Part shown: one piece after another, positions 1 through 5,479 of the stretch
Position numbering within the stretch: position 1 is the stretch's first letter
Layout: the number at the start of each line of letters is the position of its first letter
DNA from: Aquificales bacterium
GTDB lineage: Bacteria > Aquificota > Aquificia > Aquificales > QOAS01
NCBI GenBank assembly: GCA_027035985.1
Contig: JALVTI010000074.1
Location: forward strand, 1 to 8,557
DNA length: 8,557 bases
Direction of reading: 5' to 3'
The notes under the pieces: generated by a model
Database searches by the model: none
Seen by the model: only the letters and a program-made list of their open reading frames with translations
What the model was told of the DNA's origin: nothing
Made by a program: the position numbers and the translations under genes

Positions 1-194
1 TTAAAGCGTGGCAGATTTTCAAATCCTTTAAAAAGGTTACCGATATTATCGGCGTTTTAATAGTAGAAGGTTATATAGACCTCTACAAACAAGCCATTGA
101 AGGGATGTCGGGTATCAAACCCGCGCTAATAGACCGAATGGCTCTTCTGGAAAGTCAAAAAATGTGGAAAAATTACAAATCCCAAAGGAGTTAA
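1..194 (+). CDS. C-terminal fragment of unidentified protein (cut by window start)
   Basis: An open frame runs in from the left edge (first whole codon at position 3) and ends at TAA 192-194. That gives 63 residues of the C-terminus, starting KAWQIFKSFKKV and ending YKSQRS. The fragment is basic and looks mostly helical, with a short hydrophobic patch (DIIGVLIVEGYIDLY) in the first half and a Lys/Gln/Ser-rich polar tail. I do not recognise the family. It is treated as real because the frame stays open to the edge, the codon use resembles its neighbours, and nothing else explains the stretch. The next gene is on the opposite strand and ends only 11 bp away, so the two are convergent. The start and most of the protein lie outside the window, so no function can be given. 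Confidence 0.55.
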   Translation, partial: KAWQIFKSFKKVTDIIGVLIVEGYIDLYKQAIEGMSGIKPALIDRMALLESQKMWKNYKSQRS

Positions 195-205
195 ATCTTT
201 CATTT

Positions 206-421
206 TCAATAGAGCACAAATGGTTCCTTTTTGCACTCCCACCTCTCTCTGCACTCTTTGCAAAAGCAGACCTTCCTCCTTTGGGGAAATAGCTTGTTTA
301 AAAATCCTCCAAGGGGAAAGTTTTTAAGCTCTCCACTTTCTACCCTTCCGGTTTTGCAAATAACCTTTTTTGAACCGCAAAAAGGGCATTTTTGGCACCA
401 AAGGTCGGGGTTTAAAACCAT
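206..421 (-). CDS. small Cys-rich zinc-ribbon protein
   Basis: This 71-residue protein has eight Cys: 9, 12, 15, 22, 52, 54, 57 and 63. Residues 12-22 read CPFCGSKKVIC and residues 52-63 read CFCKECRERWEC. This is a zinc-ribbon layout: a CxxC knuckle followed by Gly-Ser, a basic linker of about 30 residues, then CxCxxC with Trp-x-Cys. The same CPxCGS...CFCxxCxxxWxC pattern occurs in the gene just upstream (425-949), so the two are probably paralogues. Only 3 bp separate the upstream stop codon (TAG) from this ATG, so they should be co-transcribed, perhaps with translational coupling; a weak AGGT lies right at the start. Nothing beyond metal binding can be read from the sequence. Nucleic-acid or protein binding would be typical of zinc ribbons but is not shown. 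Confidence 0.7.
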   Translation of the reverse strand: MVLNPDLWCQKCPFCGSKKVICKTGRVESGELKNFPLGGFLNKLFPQRRKVCFCKECRERWECKKEPFVLY

Positions 422-424
422 TAC

Positions 425-949
425 CTACTTAAGGTATTTCTTTTGCAAATTCCTAACCATAGACACATATAGCTCTTTAACCTTTTTGTATTCCCTTTTT
501 TCTATCGCTTCCAAGCAAGGTTTTAAATAGTGTTCCCAAAGGTGTTTATAAACCTTTTCCCTTTCGGGAGAATTTTCTATCTTTTCAACTATTAGTGGAG
601 CGGTTTTGTAATACTCCTCCACGAGAGCTTTTCCATCGGGCTCCTCTTTAAGGAGGATGTTATCCCTATACCACCTAAAGGTTTCAAGCTCGTAGCACTT
701 GTCGTCGCATTTGTTTAGTGCCGTTAAGGTGGCGGTGGTTATGTAGCAATCATCTTTACATTTCGGATCTGTAGATCTTGCTATACATTTCCATTCTGTA
801 AAACAATCGTTACAAAAACATCTTCCTTTTGTTCCATCTTTATCTTCTTTACATCTATCTACATTAAAACTTCCACATTTAGGGCAAGCTATTCCTCCTA
901 CTCCACCAACAATTTTAGCTGCTCCCTTTATAAAATCTCCTAAACCCAT
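425..949 (-). CDS. zinc-ribbon protein with CFI-box-like C-terminal domain
   Basis: This 174-residue protein has three parts. Residues 1-21 are a Gly-rich, weakly hydrophobic lead (MGLGDFIKGAAKIVGGVGGI). Residues 22-55 are a zinc ribbon with CPKCGS at 22-27, C33, then CFCNDC at 44-49 and W53-x-C55. Residues 66-174 are a helical domain that opens with DDCYITTAT (C68) and continues with a FRWYRDNIL segment, EEYYKTAP, and a PCLEAIE helix. From memory, this C-terminal pattern (C-[FY]-I-[AT]-T-A, then R-x-[FY]-R-D, then YY-x-x-[AS]-P) matches what NCBI calls the CFI-box C-terminal domain, whose function is unknown to me. The ATG at 949 is the natural start; there is no Shine-Dalgarno sequence, and a 6-bp inverted repeat ends 2 bp upstream. 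It is the first gene of a two-gene unit and divergent from the HAD gene. Confidence 0.75.
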   Translation of the reverse strand: MGLGDFIKGAAKIVGGVGGIACPKCGSFNVDRCKEDKDGTKGRCFCNDCFTEWKCIARSTDPKCKDDCYITTATLTALNKCDDKCYELETFRWYRDNILLKEEPDGKALVEEYYKTAPLIVEKIENSPEREKVYKHLWEHYLKPCLEAIEKREYKKVKELYVSMVRNLQKKYLK

Positions 950-951
950 AA

Positions 952-971
952 TTGCTATTTTTTTTTAGCAA
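952..971. repeat. inverted repeat TTGCTA-T8-TAGCAA at the zinc-ribbon gene start
   Basis: A perfect 6-bp inverted repeat with an 8-T loop (A8 on the coding strand) ends 2 bp before the ATG of the 425-949 gene. It contains an AAAAAT box 7 bp from the ATG. It could be an operator over a promoter or, if transcribed, a hairpin occluding the start. Confidence 0.4.
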
Positions 972-1024
972 GCTCAACTTCAAATGACTATAAATATCAA
1001 ATAAAAAGCCTCCTTTTCTAGGTG

Positions 1025-1033
1025 AAATATAAA
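1025..1033 (+). promoter_or_regulatory. TATA-like box upstream of the HAD gene
   Basis: AAATATAAA is centred about 26 bp before ATG 1055, the distance expected of an archaeal TATA box for a leaderless transcript. No Shine-Dalgarno sequence is present. It lies within the codons that a GTG start at 1022 would add, which argues for ATG 1055 as the start. Confidence 0.35.
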
Positions 1034-1054
1034 CCTTTAACCTTTTACCCTTTA

Positions 1055-1825
1055 ATGGGCAAAATCCTGATTTTCGACGTCGACGGGGTAATAATAGACG
1101 TCTCCCAAACCTACCACGTTGCGATTAAAGAGACCGCCGAGCAGATTATAGGCAAAGAGATACCTTTGGAGGAGGTTAAAAGGCTTAAATTCCTCTTTGG
1201 GATAAACAACGACTACTACGCCACCTATGCAGTTATAGCGAATAAAAAATTCCGCGTGCCGGAGGGTGAAATCGTTAAACTCTCCAAGGAGTGCAAAAAT
1301 GCGGTTGCCGAGTGTATAAGGGAGAAGTTCAATATTCCCCTAAGTGTGGAGGAGGTAACCGATACCTTTATAGGAATCTTTGAGAAACTGAAAGACCGCG
1401 AGAGGCTCTTAATAGAACCTTTCGTCTTCGAGTGGTTGAGGAAAAAGGGTTACAAGCTGGGGATTTTAACGGGAAGACCGGAAAACGACCTCTTATACTC
1501 GTTTGAGAAATACAATCTTCTCGACAAGTTCGACGCTATAGTCCACGACGACACCTTGAGCGATATAACTCTAAAAAAACCGAACCCCTATGCGCTCAAA
1601 TACACTCTGGAACTCCTCGGGGCGGATAAGAATACCGAAAAATACTACATAGGGGATACCGTTTCCGACCTCCGAATGGCGGAGGGTTATAAGGAGCAAT
1701 ACAACGATAGGAACCTCACCTATATCCACTGCAACTTTTCGGAAGACCATAAGAGGGAAAACCTCCGGGGGGATATAACCTTTTACAACCCCGAGGAGTT
1801 GAAAAATTTTCTGTTGGAACTTTAA
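1055..1825 (+). CDS. HAD-superfamily (subfamily IA) phosphatase
   Basis: The call is a 256-residue HAD hydrolase. Motif I is FDVDGVIID (nucleophile D8, acid/base D10). Motif II is ILTGR (T139). Motif III is KKPNP (K175). Motif IV is IGDTVSD (D201, D205). The helical cap between motifs I and II holds an unusual FGINNDYYATYAVI segment (residues 48-61). As far as I recall, this NND signature marks the hypothetical IA subgroup typified by TIGR01548 rather than phosphoglycolate phosphatase or beta-phosphoglucomutase. The family hydrolyses phosphate esters through a phospho-aspartate; the substrate here is not readable. I chose ATG 1055 over an in-frame GTG at 1022 because the extra 11 residues (KYKPLTFYPL) come before the canonical beta-strand leading into motif I, and because the DNA encoding them looks like promoter (AATATAAA). 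It stands alone, divergent from the zinc-ribbon pair. Confidence 0.85.
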   Translation: MGKILIFDVDGVIIDVSQTYHVAIKETAEQIIGKEIPLEEVKRLKFLFGINNDYYATYAVIANKKFRVPEGEIVKLSKECKNAVAECIREKFNIPLSVEEVTDTFIGIFEKLKDRERLLIEPFVFEWLRKKGYKLGILTGRPENDLLYSFEKYNLLDKFDAIVHDDTLSDITLKKPNPYALKYTLELLGADKNTEKYYIGDTVSDLRMAEGYKEQYNDRNLTYIHCNFSEDHKRENLRGDITFYNPEELKNFLLEL

Positions 1826-1837
1826 AGGATTATTAAA

Positions 1838-1843
1838 TTTTTT
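1838..1843 (+). terminator. possible T-tract terminator after the HAD gene
   Basis: Six consecutive T follow the HAD stop codon by 12 bp in an AT-rich stretch and are followed by CCCC. No convincing hairpin precedes them, so this is only a weak candidate for oligo-T (archaeal-type) termination. Confidence 0.2.
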
Positions 1844-1859
1844 CCCCTCTCACCTACAT

Positions 1860-1949
1860 CTAATATTGATTTTCCAAAACTTGCTTGGGAGACAGCACTT
1901 CTATATCAGGAGAGTAAAAACTTTTATCGTTGCTTAGAGTTAAATAATT
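1860..1949 (-). pseudogene. C-terminal remnant of a PIN-domain (VapC-like) toxin
   Basis: Directly after the antitoxin gene, and overlapping its last codons in another frame, the minus strand reads NYLTLSNDKSFYSP, then DIEVLSPKQVLENQY, then stop (TAG). This is the typical end of PIN-domain toxins: a strand with T/S-x-D-x-D/S-F, followed by I-E-V-L-x-P-x-x-x-L, the last strand and helix of the fold. The catalytic acidic residues of the N-terminal two thirds are absent; nothing upstream in this frame resembles them, since that DNA encodes the antitoxin. The simplest reading is a deletion that removed most of vapC and left 29 codons. The remnant still has an intact frame and its stop, which suggests a fairly recent loss. 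With only 29 codons the family call rests on pattern recognition, not on a search. Confidence 0.6.
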
Positions 1950-2179
1950 TCCTCTTTTATTTGTTGAACGGTTTTGTCTCCAATCTTGCCACTGTAAGAA
2001 TCGATATCCTTTAAAAGTTCTTCAAAGATTTTCAATTTCTTTTTACTTTCGTATTCCTTAACCTCTTTTTGTATCAACTCTTCTATAACCTCACTTTGGG
2101 ATTTTTTCTTTTCTCTTGCGAGTATTCTTAAGAATTCATTCGCCTTTTTGGAGAGGGTTATATTCTTTCTCACCTTCAT
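1940..2179 (-). CDS. ribbon-helix-helix antitoxin, VapB-like
   Basis: This 79-residue protein starts with a ribbon-helix-helix DNA-binding fold. The beta-strand is residues 1-9 (MKVRKNITL), helix A is about 10-24 (SKKANEFLRILAREK) and helix B is about 27-42 (SQSEVIEELIQKEVKE), with the usual polar turn between them. The charged tail, ending in a SGKIGDKTVQQIKEE segment, is the kind of C-terminal extension that wraps a PIN toxin in VapBC pairs. The expected toxin gene is missing; only a C-terminal remnant of a PIN domain follows. RHH antitoxins dimerise and repress their own promoter by binding inverted repeats, and two perfect 6-bp inverted repeats lie 17-45 bp upstream of the ATG (2196-2224). 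The gene may persist as an orphan antitoxin able to neutralise a related toxin elsewhere, or as a plain regulator; both are inference. Confidence 0.8.
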   Translation of the reverse strand: MKVRKNITLSKKANEFLRILAREKKKSQSEVIEELIQKEVKEYESKKKLKIFEELLKDIDSYSGKIGDKTVQQIKEEII

Positions 2180-2195
2180 AGTGCTTTAAATTATG

Positions 2196-2224
2196 TACCT
2201 TCCGTAAGGTATATAAGGATATAC
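2196..2224. promoter_or_regulatory. candidate antitoxin operator: two adjacent inverted repeats over a TATA-like box
   Basis: TACCTT-CCGT-AAGGTA (2196-2211) and GTATAT-AAGG-ATATAC (2209-2224) are each perfect 6-bp inverted repeats with 4-bp spacers, and they overlap by 3 bp. They lie 17 to 45 bp upstream of the RHH antitoxin start and cover a TTATATAC box on its strand. This is where an autoregulatory RHH operator would be expected. Function is inferred from position and symmetry. Confidence 0.5.
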
Positions 2225-2287
2225 ACTTTTAAATCCCCTCTGAGTGTGTAAACTCGGTTCGGTTATCTATTGAGGAAATGATTTAAC

Positions 2288-2293
2288 TTTAAT
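2288..2293 (+). promoter_or_regulatory. AT box close to the panE start
   Basis: TTTAAT ends 10 bp before the panE ATG, and no Shine-Dalgarno sequence lies between them. The same spacing is seen at gcvPA (TAAAAT, 10 bp before its ATG). If these are bacterial -10 elements, transcription would begin within a few bases of the start codon, giving a leaderless or nearly leaderless mRNA. Confidence 0.35.
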
Positions 2294-2303
2294 CTCTCTA
2301 ACT

Positions 2304-3248
2304 ATGCGTTTTTTCGTCTATGGACTGGGCGCCATAGGTTCCGCCTTTGCCGCCTTCCTAAAGAGGGCGGGACACGAGGTTTACGCCGTAGGGAGGGAGA
2401 GAATAGTTAAACCGGTAAGGGAAAGGGGCTTAAGGATAACCGGCATATGGGGGGACTTTACAGTCAACCTCGACGGGGTGGAAACCTCTTTGGACAAACT
2501 CCCCACCGAGGATTTCGATTTGGTTATCCTCTCCGTTAAGAGTTATGACACCGAAAGGGCCCTCGAAGACCTTCAAAGGGTAAATTTCAAATACCTCCTT
2601 TTAGCCCAAAACGGGTATGGGAATTACGAAAAAGCCATTAAGAGGTTTGGAAAGGAAAAGGTTATCCTCTCAAGGGTGATATTTGGGGCGGAAATTCCCG
2701 AGCCGGGAACGGTGAAAATAACGGTTATAGCCGCACCGGTGGTTATAGGAAACCCCGACGGGGCTATCCCCGAAGGGGAGCTTATAAAAATAGCCGAAAC
2801 CATAAACGGGGCTGGCATTCCGACCGAATACTCCCCCGATGTCTACAAATACCTGTGGGACAAGATACTTTACAACAGCGCCCTAAACCCGCTTGGGGCA
2901 CTGCTGGAGACCAATTACGGAACGCTGGCGCAAATCCCTGAGACAAGGGAGCTTATGAACTCTATAATCCGCGAGATTTTCGCCGTTGCGAAGGCTAAGG
3001 GTATAGACCTCTTTTGGAAGAGCGCCGAGGAGTATATAGAACACTTTTACAAAAATCTAATCCCGCCTACGGCGGGGCATTACCCCTCGATGCTCCAAGA
3101 TATAAGGGCTGGGAAGAGAACAGAGATAGACGCCCTGAACGGCGCCATAGTGGAGCTGGGGAGGGAAGTAAACGTCCCCACACCGGTCAACGAAACTATA
3201 ACCAAACTGGTAAAGGCGAAGGAAAAAATCATCTCAAAGGAGGGATAG
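2304..3248 (+). CDS. panE: 2-dehydropantoate 2-reductase (ketopantoate reductase)
   Basis: This 314-residue enzyme reduces 2-dehydropantoate to pantoate with NADPH, a cytosolic step on the way to CoA. The N-terminal Rossmann domain starts at once with the GLGAIG loop (residues 7-12), followed by SVKSYD (77-82, with the conserved Lys) and QNGYGN (N103). The C-terminal helical domain has the catalytic lysine in LWDKILYNSALNP (K187, with N191 and N195 at the +4 and +8 spacing known from E. coli PanE), and S262 and E274 in the HYPSMLQDIRAGKRTEID segment, again with the expected spacing of 12. Length is normal for the family. No Shine-Dalgarno sequence precedes the ATG. The gene stands alone, divergent from the antitoxin; its last 15 bp overlap the convergent gcvPA. 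Other members of the ApbA/PanE family act on other 2-oxo acids, but the complete active-site set favours PanE. Confidence 0.92.
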   Translation: MRFFVYGLGAIGSAFAAFLKRAGHEVYAVGRERIVKPVRERGLRITGIWGDFTVNLDGVETSLDKLPTEDFDLVILSVKSYDTERALEDLQRVNFKYLLLAQNGYGNYEKAIKRFGKEKVILSRVIFGAEIPEPGTVKITVIAAPVVIGNPDGAIPEGELIKIAETINGAGIPTEYSPDVYKYLWDKILYNSALNPLGALLETNYGTLAQIPETRELMNSIIREIFAVAKAKGIDLFWKSAEEYIEHFYKNLIPPTAGHYPSMLQDIRAGKRTEIDALNGAIVELGREVNVPTPVNETITKLVKAKEKIISKEG

Positions 3249-4559
3249 GAGTTTGTCGATTTCCCCTTTGGTGCGCTTTTCGGTAACCGCCACCAAGAGG
3301 GTGTTTTTGAGTTCGGGGTAGAACCTCTCGAGGGGTATACCGAACATAAACCCCTCCTTAAGGAGTTTTTTCCTCCTATCACCCGCCTCGGGGTGGAAAA
3401 TGGGAAATTCCCACAAAAAGCGGTCGTTATTAAAGGGATTTTTCCACCCCTTTTGGAGTAAGTTTTTGTAGAGGTATCTGGCTTTGGAGATGGAGAGTTT
3501 CGCAACCTCCCTTAGCCCCTCTTTGCCCAAGAGGGCTATGTAGAGTAGGGCGCGGAGGGCGATAAGGTTTTGGTTGGAGCATATATTCGAGGTAGCGCGC
3601 TCGCGGCGGATATGCTGCTCCCTCGTCTGCAATACGAGGGTAAAGGCGCGTCTACCCTCTACATCCTCCGCCATGCCGACCAGCCTACCGGGCATTTTGC
3701 GGACATATCTCTGTCGGGTGGCGAAAAATCCGAGATAGGGACCTCCGAAGTAGAGGGGTGTGCCGAGTTGCTGCCCTTCGCCAACGACTATATCGGCGCC
3801 AAACTCCGCGGGCGGTTTCAACACCGCAAGGGCTATCGGGTCGGCTACCACCACGAGGGGAACGTCGTATCTTTGGGCTAGCTCTCCAATCTCCTTGAGA
3901 GGTTCCACAAAACCGAAGAAGTTGGTATATTGCACCGCCAGGGCGTGGACTTCTTTATTTTTCAGAGTATCTTCCAAAAGGTTTAGGTCGGTTATTCCTT
4001 CTTCTGTGTAGGGGATTTCCTCGATTTTGTCCCTATACCCGTAGAGGTAGGTTTTTACAACTTCCCTATATAAGGGGTGAATGGTTCTTGTTAAAACGAC
4101 CGTGTCTCCTTTACCCTTTACGGCGCGTGCCATTAAGACCGCCTCAGCGAGGGCGCTTGCGCCGTCATACATCGAGGCGTTTGCCACATCCATACCGGTC
4201 AGTTCCGCTATAACGGTCTGATACTCGAAAATCGCCGTCAACGTTCCCTGGGAAACCTCCGGTTGATAGGGGGTATAGGAGGTTAAAAATTCCCCCCTTT
4301 CCACTATGTGGTCTATGGCGGCGGGTATGTAGCGGTCGTAAGCCCCCGCACCCGCAAATATCTTGAGCTGTCGGTTCTTATTTGCCAAATCTTTAAAGGT
4401 CTCCGATATTTCCAATTCCGACTTGGGTTCGGGAAGGTTTAGTTCTCCCTCGAAGAGGAGGGTTTTATCTATGTGCGAATAGAGGTCTTCGAAAATTTTA
4501 GCCCCTACGGAGGAAAGCATTTCCCTCTCTTCGTCCGACGAGTGGGGGATGTATGCCAT
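3234..4559 (-). CDS. gcvPA: glycine dehydrogenase (decarboxylating) subunit 1
   Basis: This is the 441-residue alpha half of the split P-protein of the glycine cleavage system. With subunit GcvPB it decarboxylates glycine and passes the aminomethyl group to the lipoyl arm of H-protein. It starts directly with the typical MAYIPHSSDEER. Family hallmarks are AGAGAYDRYIPAAIDHI (from residue 69), TSYTPYQPEVSQGTL (93-107), NASMYDGASA (127-136) and, in the C-terminal half, TREQHIRRERATSNICSNQ. It has the fold of a PLP enzyme, but the PLP lysine lies in GcvPB, so this subunit alone should be inactive. Neither gcvPB, gcvH nor gcvT is in the window, so the system is dispersed or continues elsewhere. 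The stop lies inside the 3' end of convergent panE. Upstream it is divergent from queD across 115 bp, with TAAAAT 10 bp before the ATG. Confidence 0.93.
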   Translation of the reverse strand: MAYIPHSSDEEREMLSSVGAKIFEDLYSHIDKTLLFEGELNLPEPKSELEISETFKDLANKNRQLKIFAGAGAYDRYIPAAIDHIVERGEFLTSYTPYQPEVSQGTLTAIFEYQTVIAELTGMDVANASMYDGASALAEAVLMARAVKGKGDTVVLTRTIHPLYREVVKTYLYGYRDKIEEIPYTEEGITDLNLLEDTLKNKEVHALAVQYTNFFGFVEPLKEIGELAQRYDVPLVVVADPIALAVLKPPAEFGADIVVGEGQQLGTPLYFGGPYLGFFATRQRYVRKMPGRLVGMAEDVEGRRAFTLVLQTREQHIRRERATSNICSNQNLIALRALLYIALLGKEGLREVAKLSISKARYLYKNLLQKGWKNPFNNDRFLWEFPIFHPEAGDRRKKLLKEGFMFGIPLERFYPELKNTLLVAVTEKRTKGEIDKLLSLL

Positions 4560-4564
4560 AAGGC

Positions 4565-4608
4565 TACCTATTTTAGGTCTCCTCTTCGGAAAACCGGCCT
4601 GAGGTTTT
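4565..4608. promoter_or_regulatory. gcvPA promoter box and nearby inverted repeats
   Basis: On the minus strand TAAAAT (4570-4575) ends 10 bp before the gcvPA ATG and lies inside a perfect inverted repeat ACCTA-TTT-TAGGT (4566-4578). A second perfect repeat, AAAACC-GGCCTGA-GGTTTT (4590-4608), lies about where a -35 element or operator would be. The positions fit a promoter under repressor control; no regulator can be named. Confidence 0.35.
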
Positions 4609-4674
4609 GGAAAAATTTCTCCTGCGCAAAGCCCTTTGTTGCGTGTGAGGTCTTTTTTTATCCTTAAGAGCTAA

Positions 4675-5169
4675 ATGGGTAAATACCGTTACGAGATTAC
4701 AAAGGTCTACCGTTTCGAGGCGGGGCACAGGGTTTGGAACCAAAATCTGGCGGAAGGTAGGGGTTCGCAACTGAGCGGAAACGCCTGTCCCCCCGAAAAC
4801 AAGTGTCGCCATCTTCACGGGCACAGCTATGTTGTCGAGATAACCATAGGTTCCGACACCCTGGACGCCGATATGGTGATGGACTTTTACCACCTCAAAA
4901 GTGCGGTAAAAGAGCTTATCGACTACAGACTCGACCACTCGTTTATAGTGGACAGAAATGACCCCCTATTTCCCCAACTAAAGGCTATGGCGGATGAGTT
5001 CGGTTTAAAGCTCTTTGTGGTCGATTTCGTTCCCACCGCGGAGCGGCTCGCCGAATTTATCTACAAATATCTAAAGAGGAAGTTCGAAGAGGCGGGCGTC
5101 AAAGATGTAGGCGTGGTCAAGGTAGCCGTCTGGGAAACCGCCACCTCCAAGGCTGAATATTCGGAATAA
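4675..5169 (+). CDS. queD: 6-carboxy-tetrahydropterin synthase / 6-pyruvoyl-tetrahydropterin synthase family protein
   Basis: This is a 164-residue T-fold enzyme. QueD turns 7,8-dihydroneopterin triphosphate into 6-carboxytetrahydropterin, the second step toward preQ0, the precursor of queuosine (bacteria) or archaeosine (archaea). Zinc ligands are H18 (FEAGHRVW) and H48/H50 (CRHLHGHSY). The catalytic Cys is C44, giving the CxxxHGH pattern typical of QueD; the folate-type PTPS-III has Glu in that place. The catalytic Asp-His pair is D87-H88 (RLDHSF), and E154 (WETATSKAEY) is the pterin-binding Glu. An insertion between H18 and C44 holds two extra residue groups (GRGSQLSGNACPPENK), longer than in E. 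coli QueD. A true 6-pyruvoyl-tetrahydropterin synthase activity cannot be excluded. No other queuosine genes are in the window. It heads a plus-strand cluster; mntA starts 13 bp downstream. No Shine-Dalgarno sequence is visible. Confidence 0.85.
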   Translation: MGKYRYEITKVYRFEAGHRVWNQNLAEGRGSQLSGNACPPENKCRHLHGHSYVVEITIGSDTLDADMVMDFYHLKSAVKELIDYRLDHSFIVDRNDPLFPQLKAMADEFGLKLFVVDFVPTAERLAEFIYKYLKRKFEEAGVKDVGVVKVAVWETATSKAEYSE

Positions 5170-5182
5170 TCTCCAAAGGGAT

Positions 5183-5479
5183 ATGAATAAAAAAGTCCGC
5201 CTCAAGGATGAGGAAATAGAAACCATTAAAGGGGTTATCCTCTCTTTCGACCCCGCTGCGGAAATTATTCTCTTCGGTAGTCGCACCGATTTGGGTAAAA
5301 AGGGGGGAGATATAGACCTCCTTGTAGTTTCCAAAAAAATAGGCTACCGCGAGAGGAGAAAGATAAGGGTAGAACTCCTAAAGCAGTTGGGCGACAGAAA
5401 AATAGACCTTTTGGTGGTTGGAGACCCCAAAGAGACCGTTTTTAGCAAAATAGCTTACAAATACGGGGTGAGGCTATGA
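5183..5479 (+). CDS. mntA: MNT-domain nucleotidyltransferase antitoxin
   Basis: This 98-residue protein is a minimal nucleotidyltransferase. The active-site signature is FGSRTDLGKKGGDIDLLV: G32-S33 followed by D43-x-D45 (GSX9DXD), with the third acidic residue at D75 in KIDLLVV. In the MntA/HepT systems that have been characterised, the MNT protein transfers AMP to a tyrosine near the HEPN active site and so silences the toxin. The gene ends in an ATGA overlap with the HEPN gene, the arrangement expected of a cognate pair. All catalytic residues are present, so the antitoxin should be active. A purine-rich AAAGGG 3 bp before the ATG is at best a poor ribosome site. The family call is firm; the antitoxin role comes from the pairing and from known systems. 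Confidence 0.85.
   Translation: MNKKVRLKDEEIETIKGVILSFDPAAEIILFGSRTDLGKKGGDIDLLVVSKKIGYRERRKIRVELLKQLGDRKIDLLVVGDPKETVFSKIAYKYGVRL

Noticed and set aside
231..530. 99-residue plus-strand open frame
   Set aside because: It lies antisense to the two zinc-ribbon genes, whose Cys patterns are clearly under selection; the translation is low-complexity and resembles no family.
985..1015. AAGGAGG on the minus strand at 1008-1014 as ribosome site for a tiny upstream peptide
   Set aside because: The only nearby start is TTG with six codons before a stop; there is no support for a translated leader.
1022..1054. GTG start at 1022 extending the HAD protein by 11 residues
   Set aside because: The extension has no Shine-Dalgarno sequence, precedes the normal N-terminal strand, and its DNA looks like promoter (AAATATAAA).
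3080..3505. 141-residue minus-strand open frame across the panE/gcvPA junction
   Set aside because: Both panE and gcvPA are complete and well matched through this region; the Ser/Pro/Arg-rich translation is typical of an out-of-frame shadow.
4573..4938. 121-residue minus-strand open frame that might extend into the queD promoter region
   Set aside because: It is antisense to the conserved zinc-binding core of queD and shows no recognisable domain.
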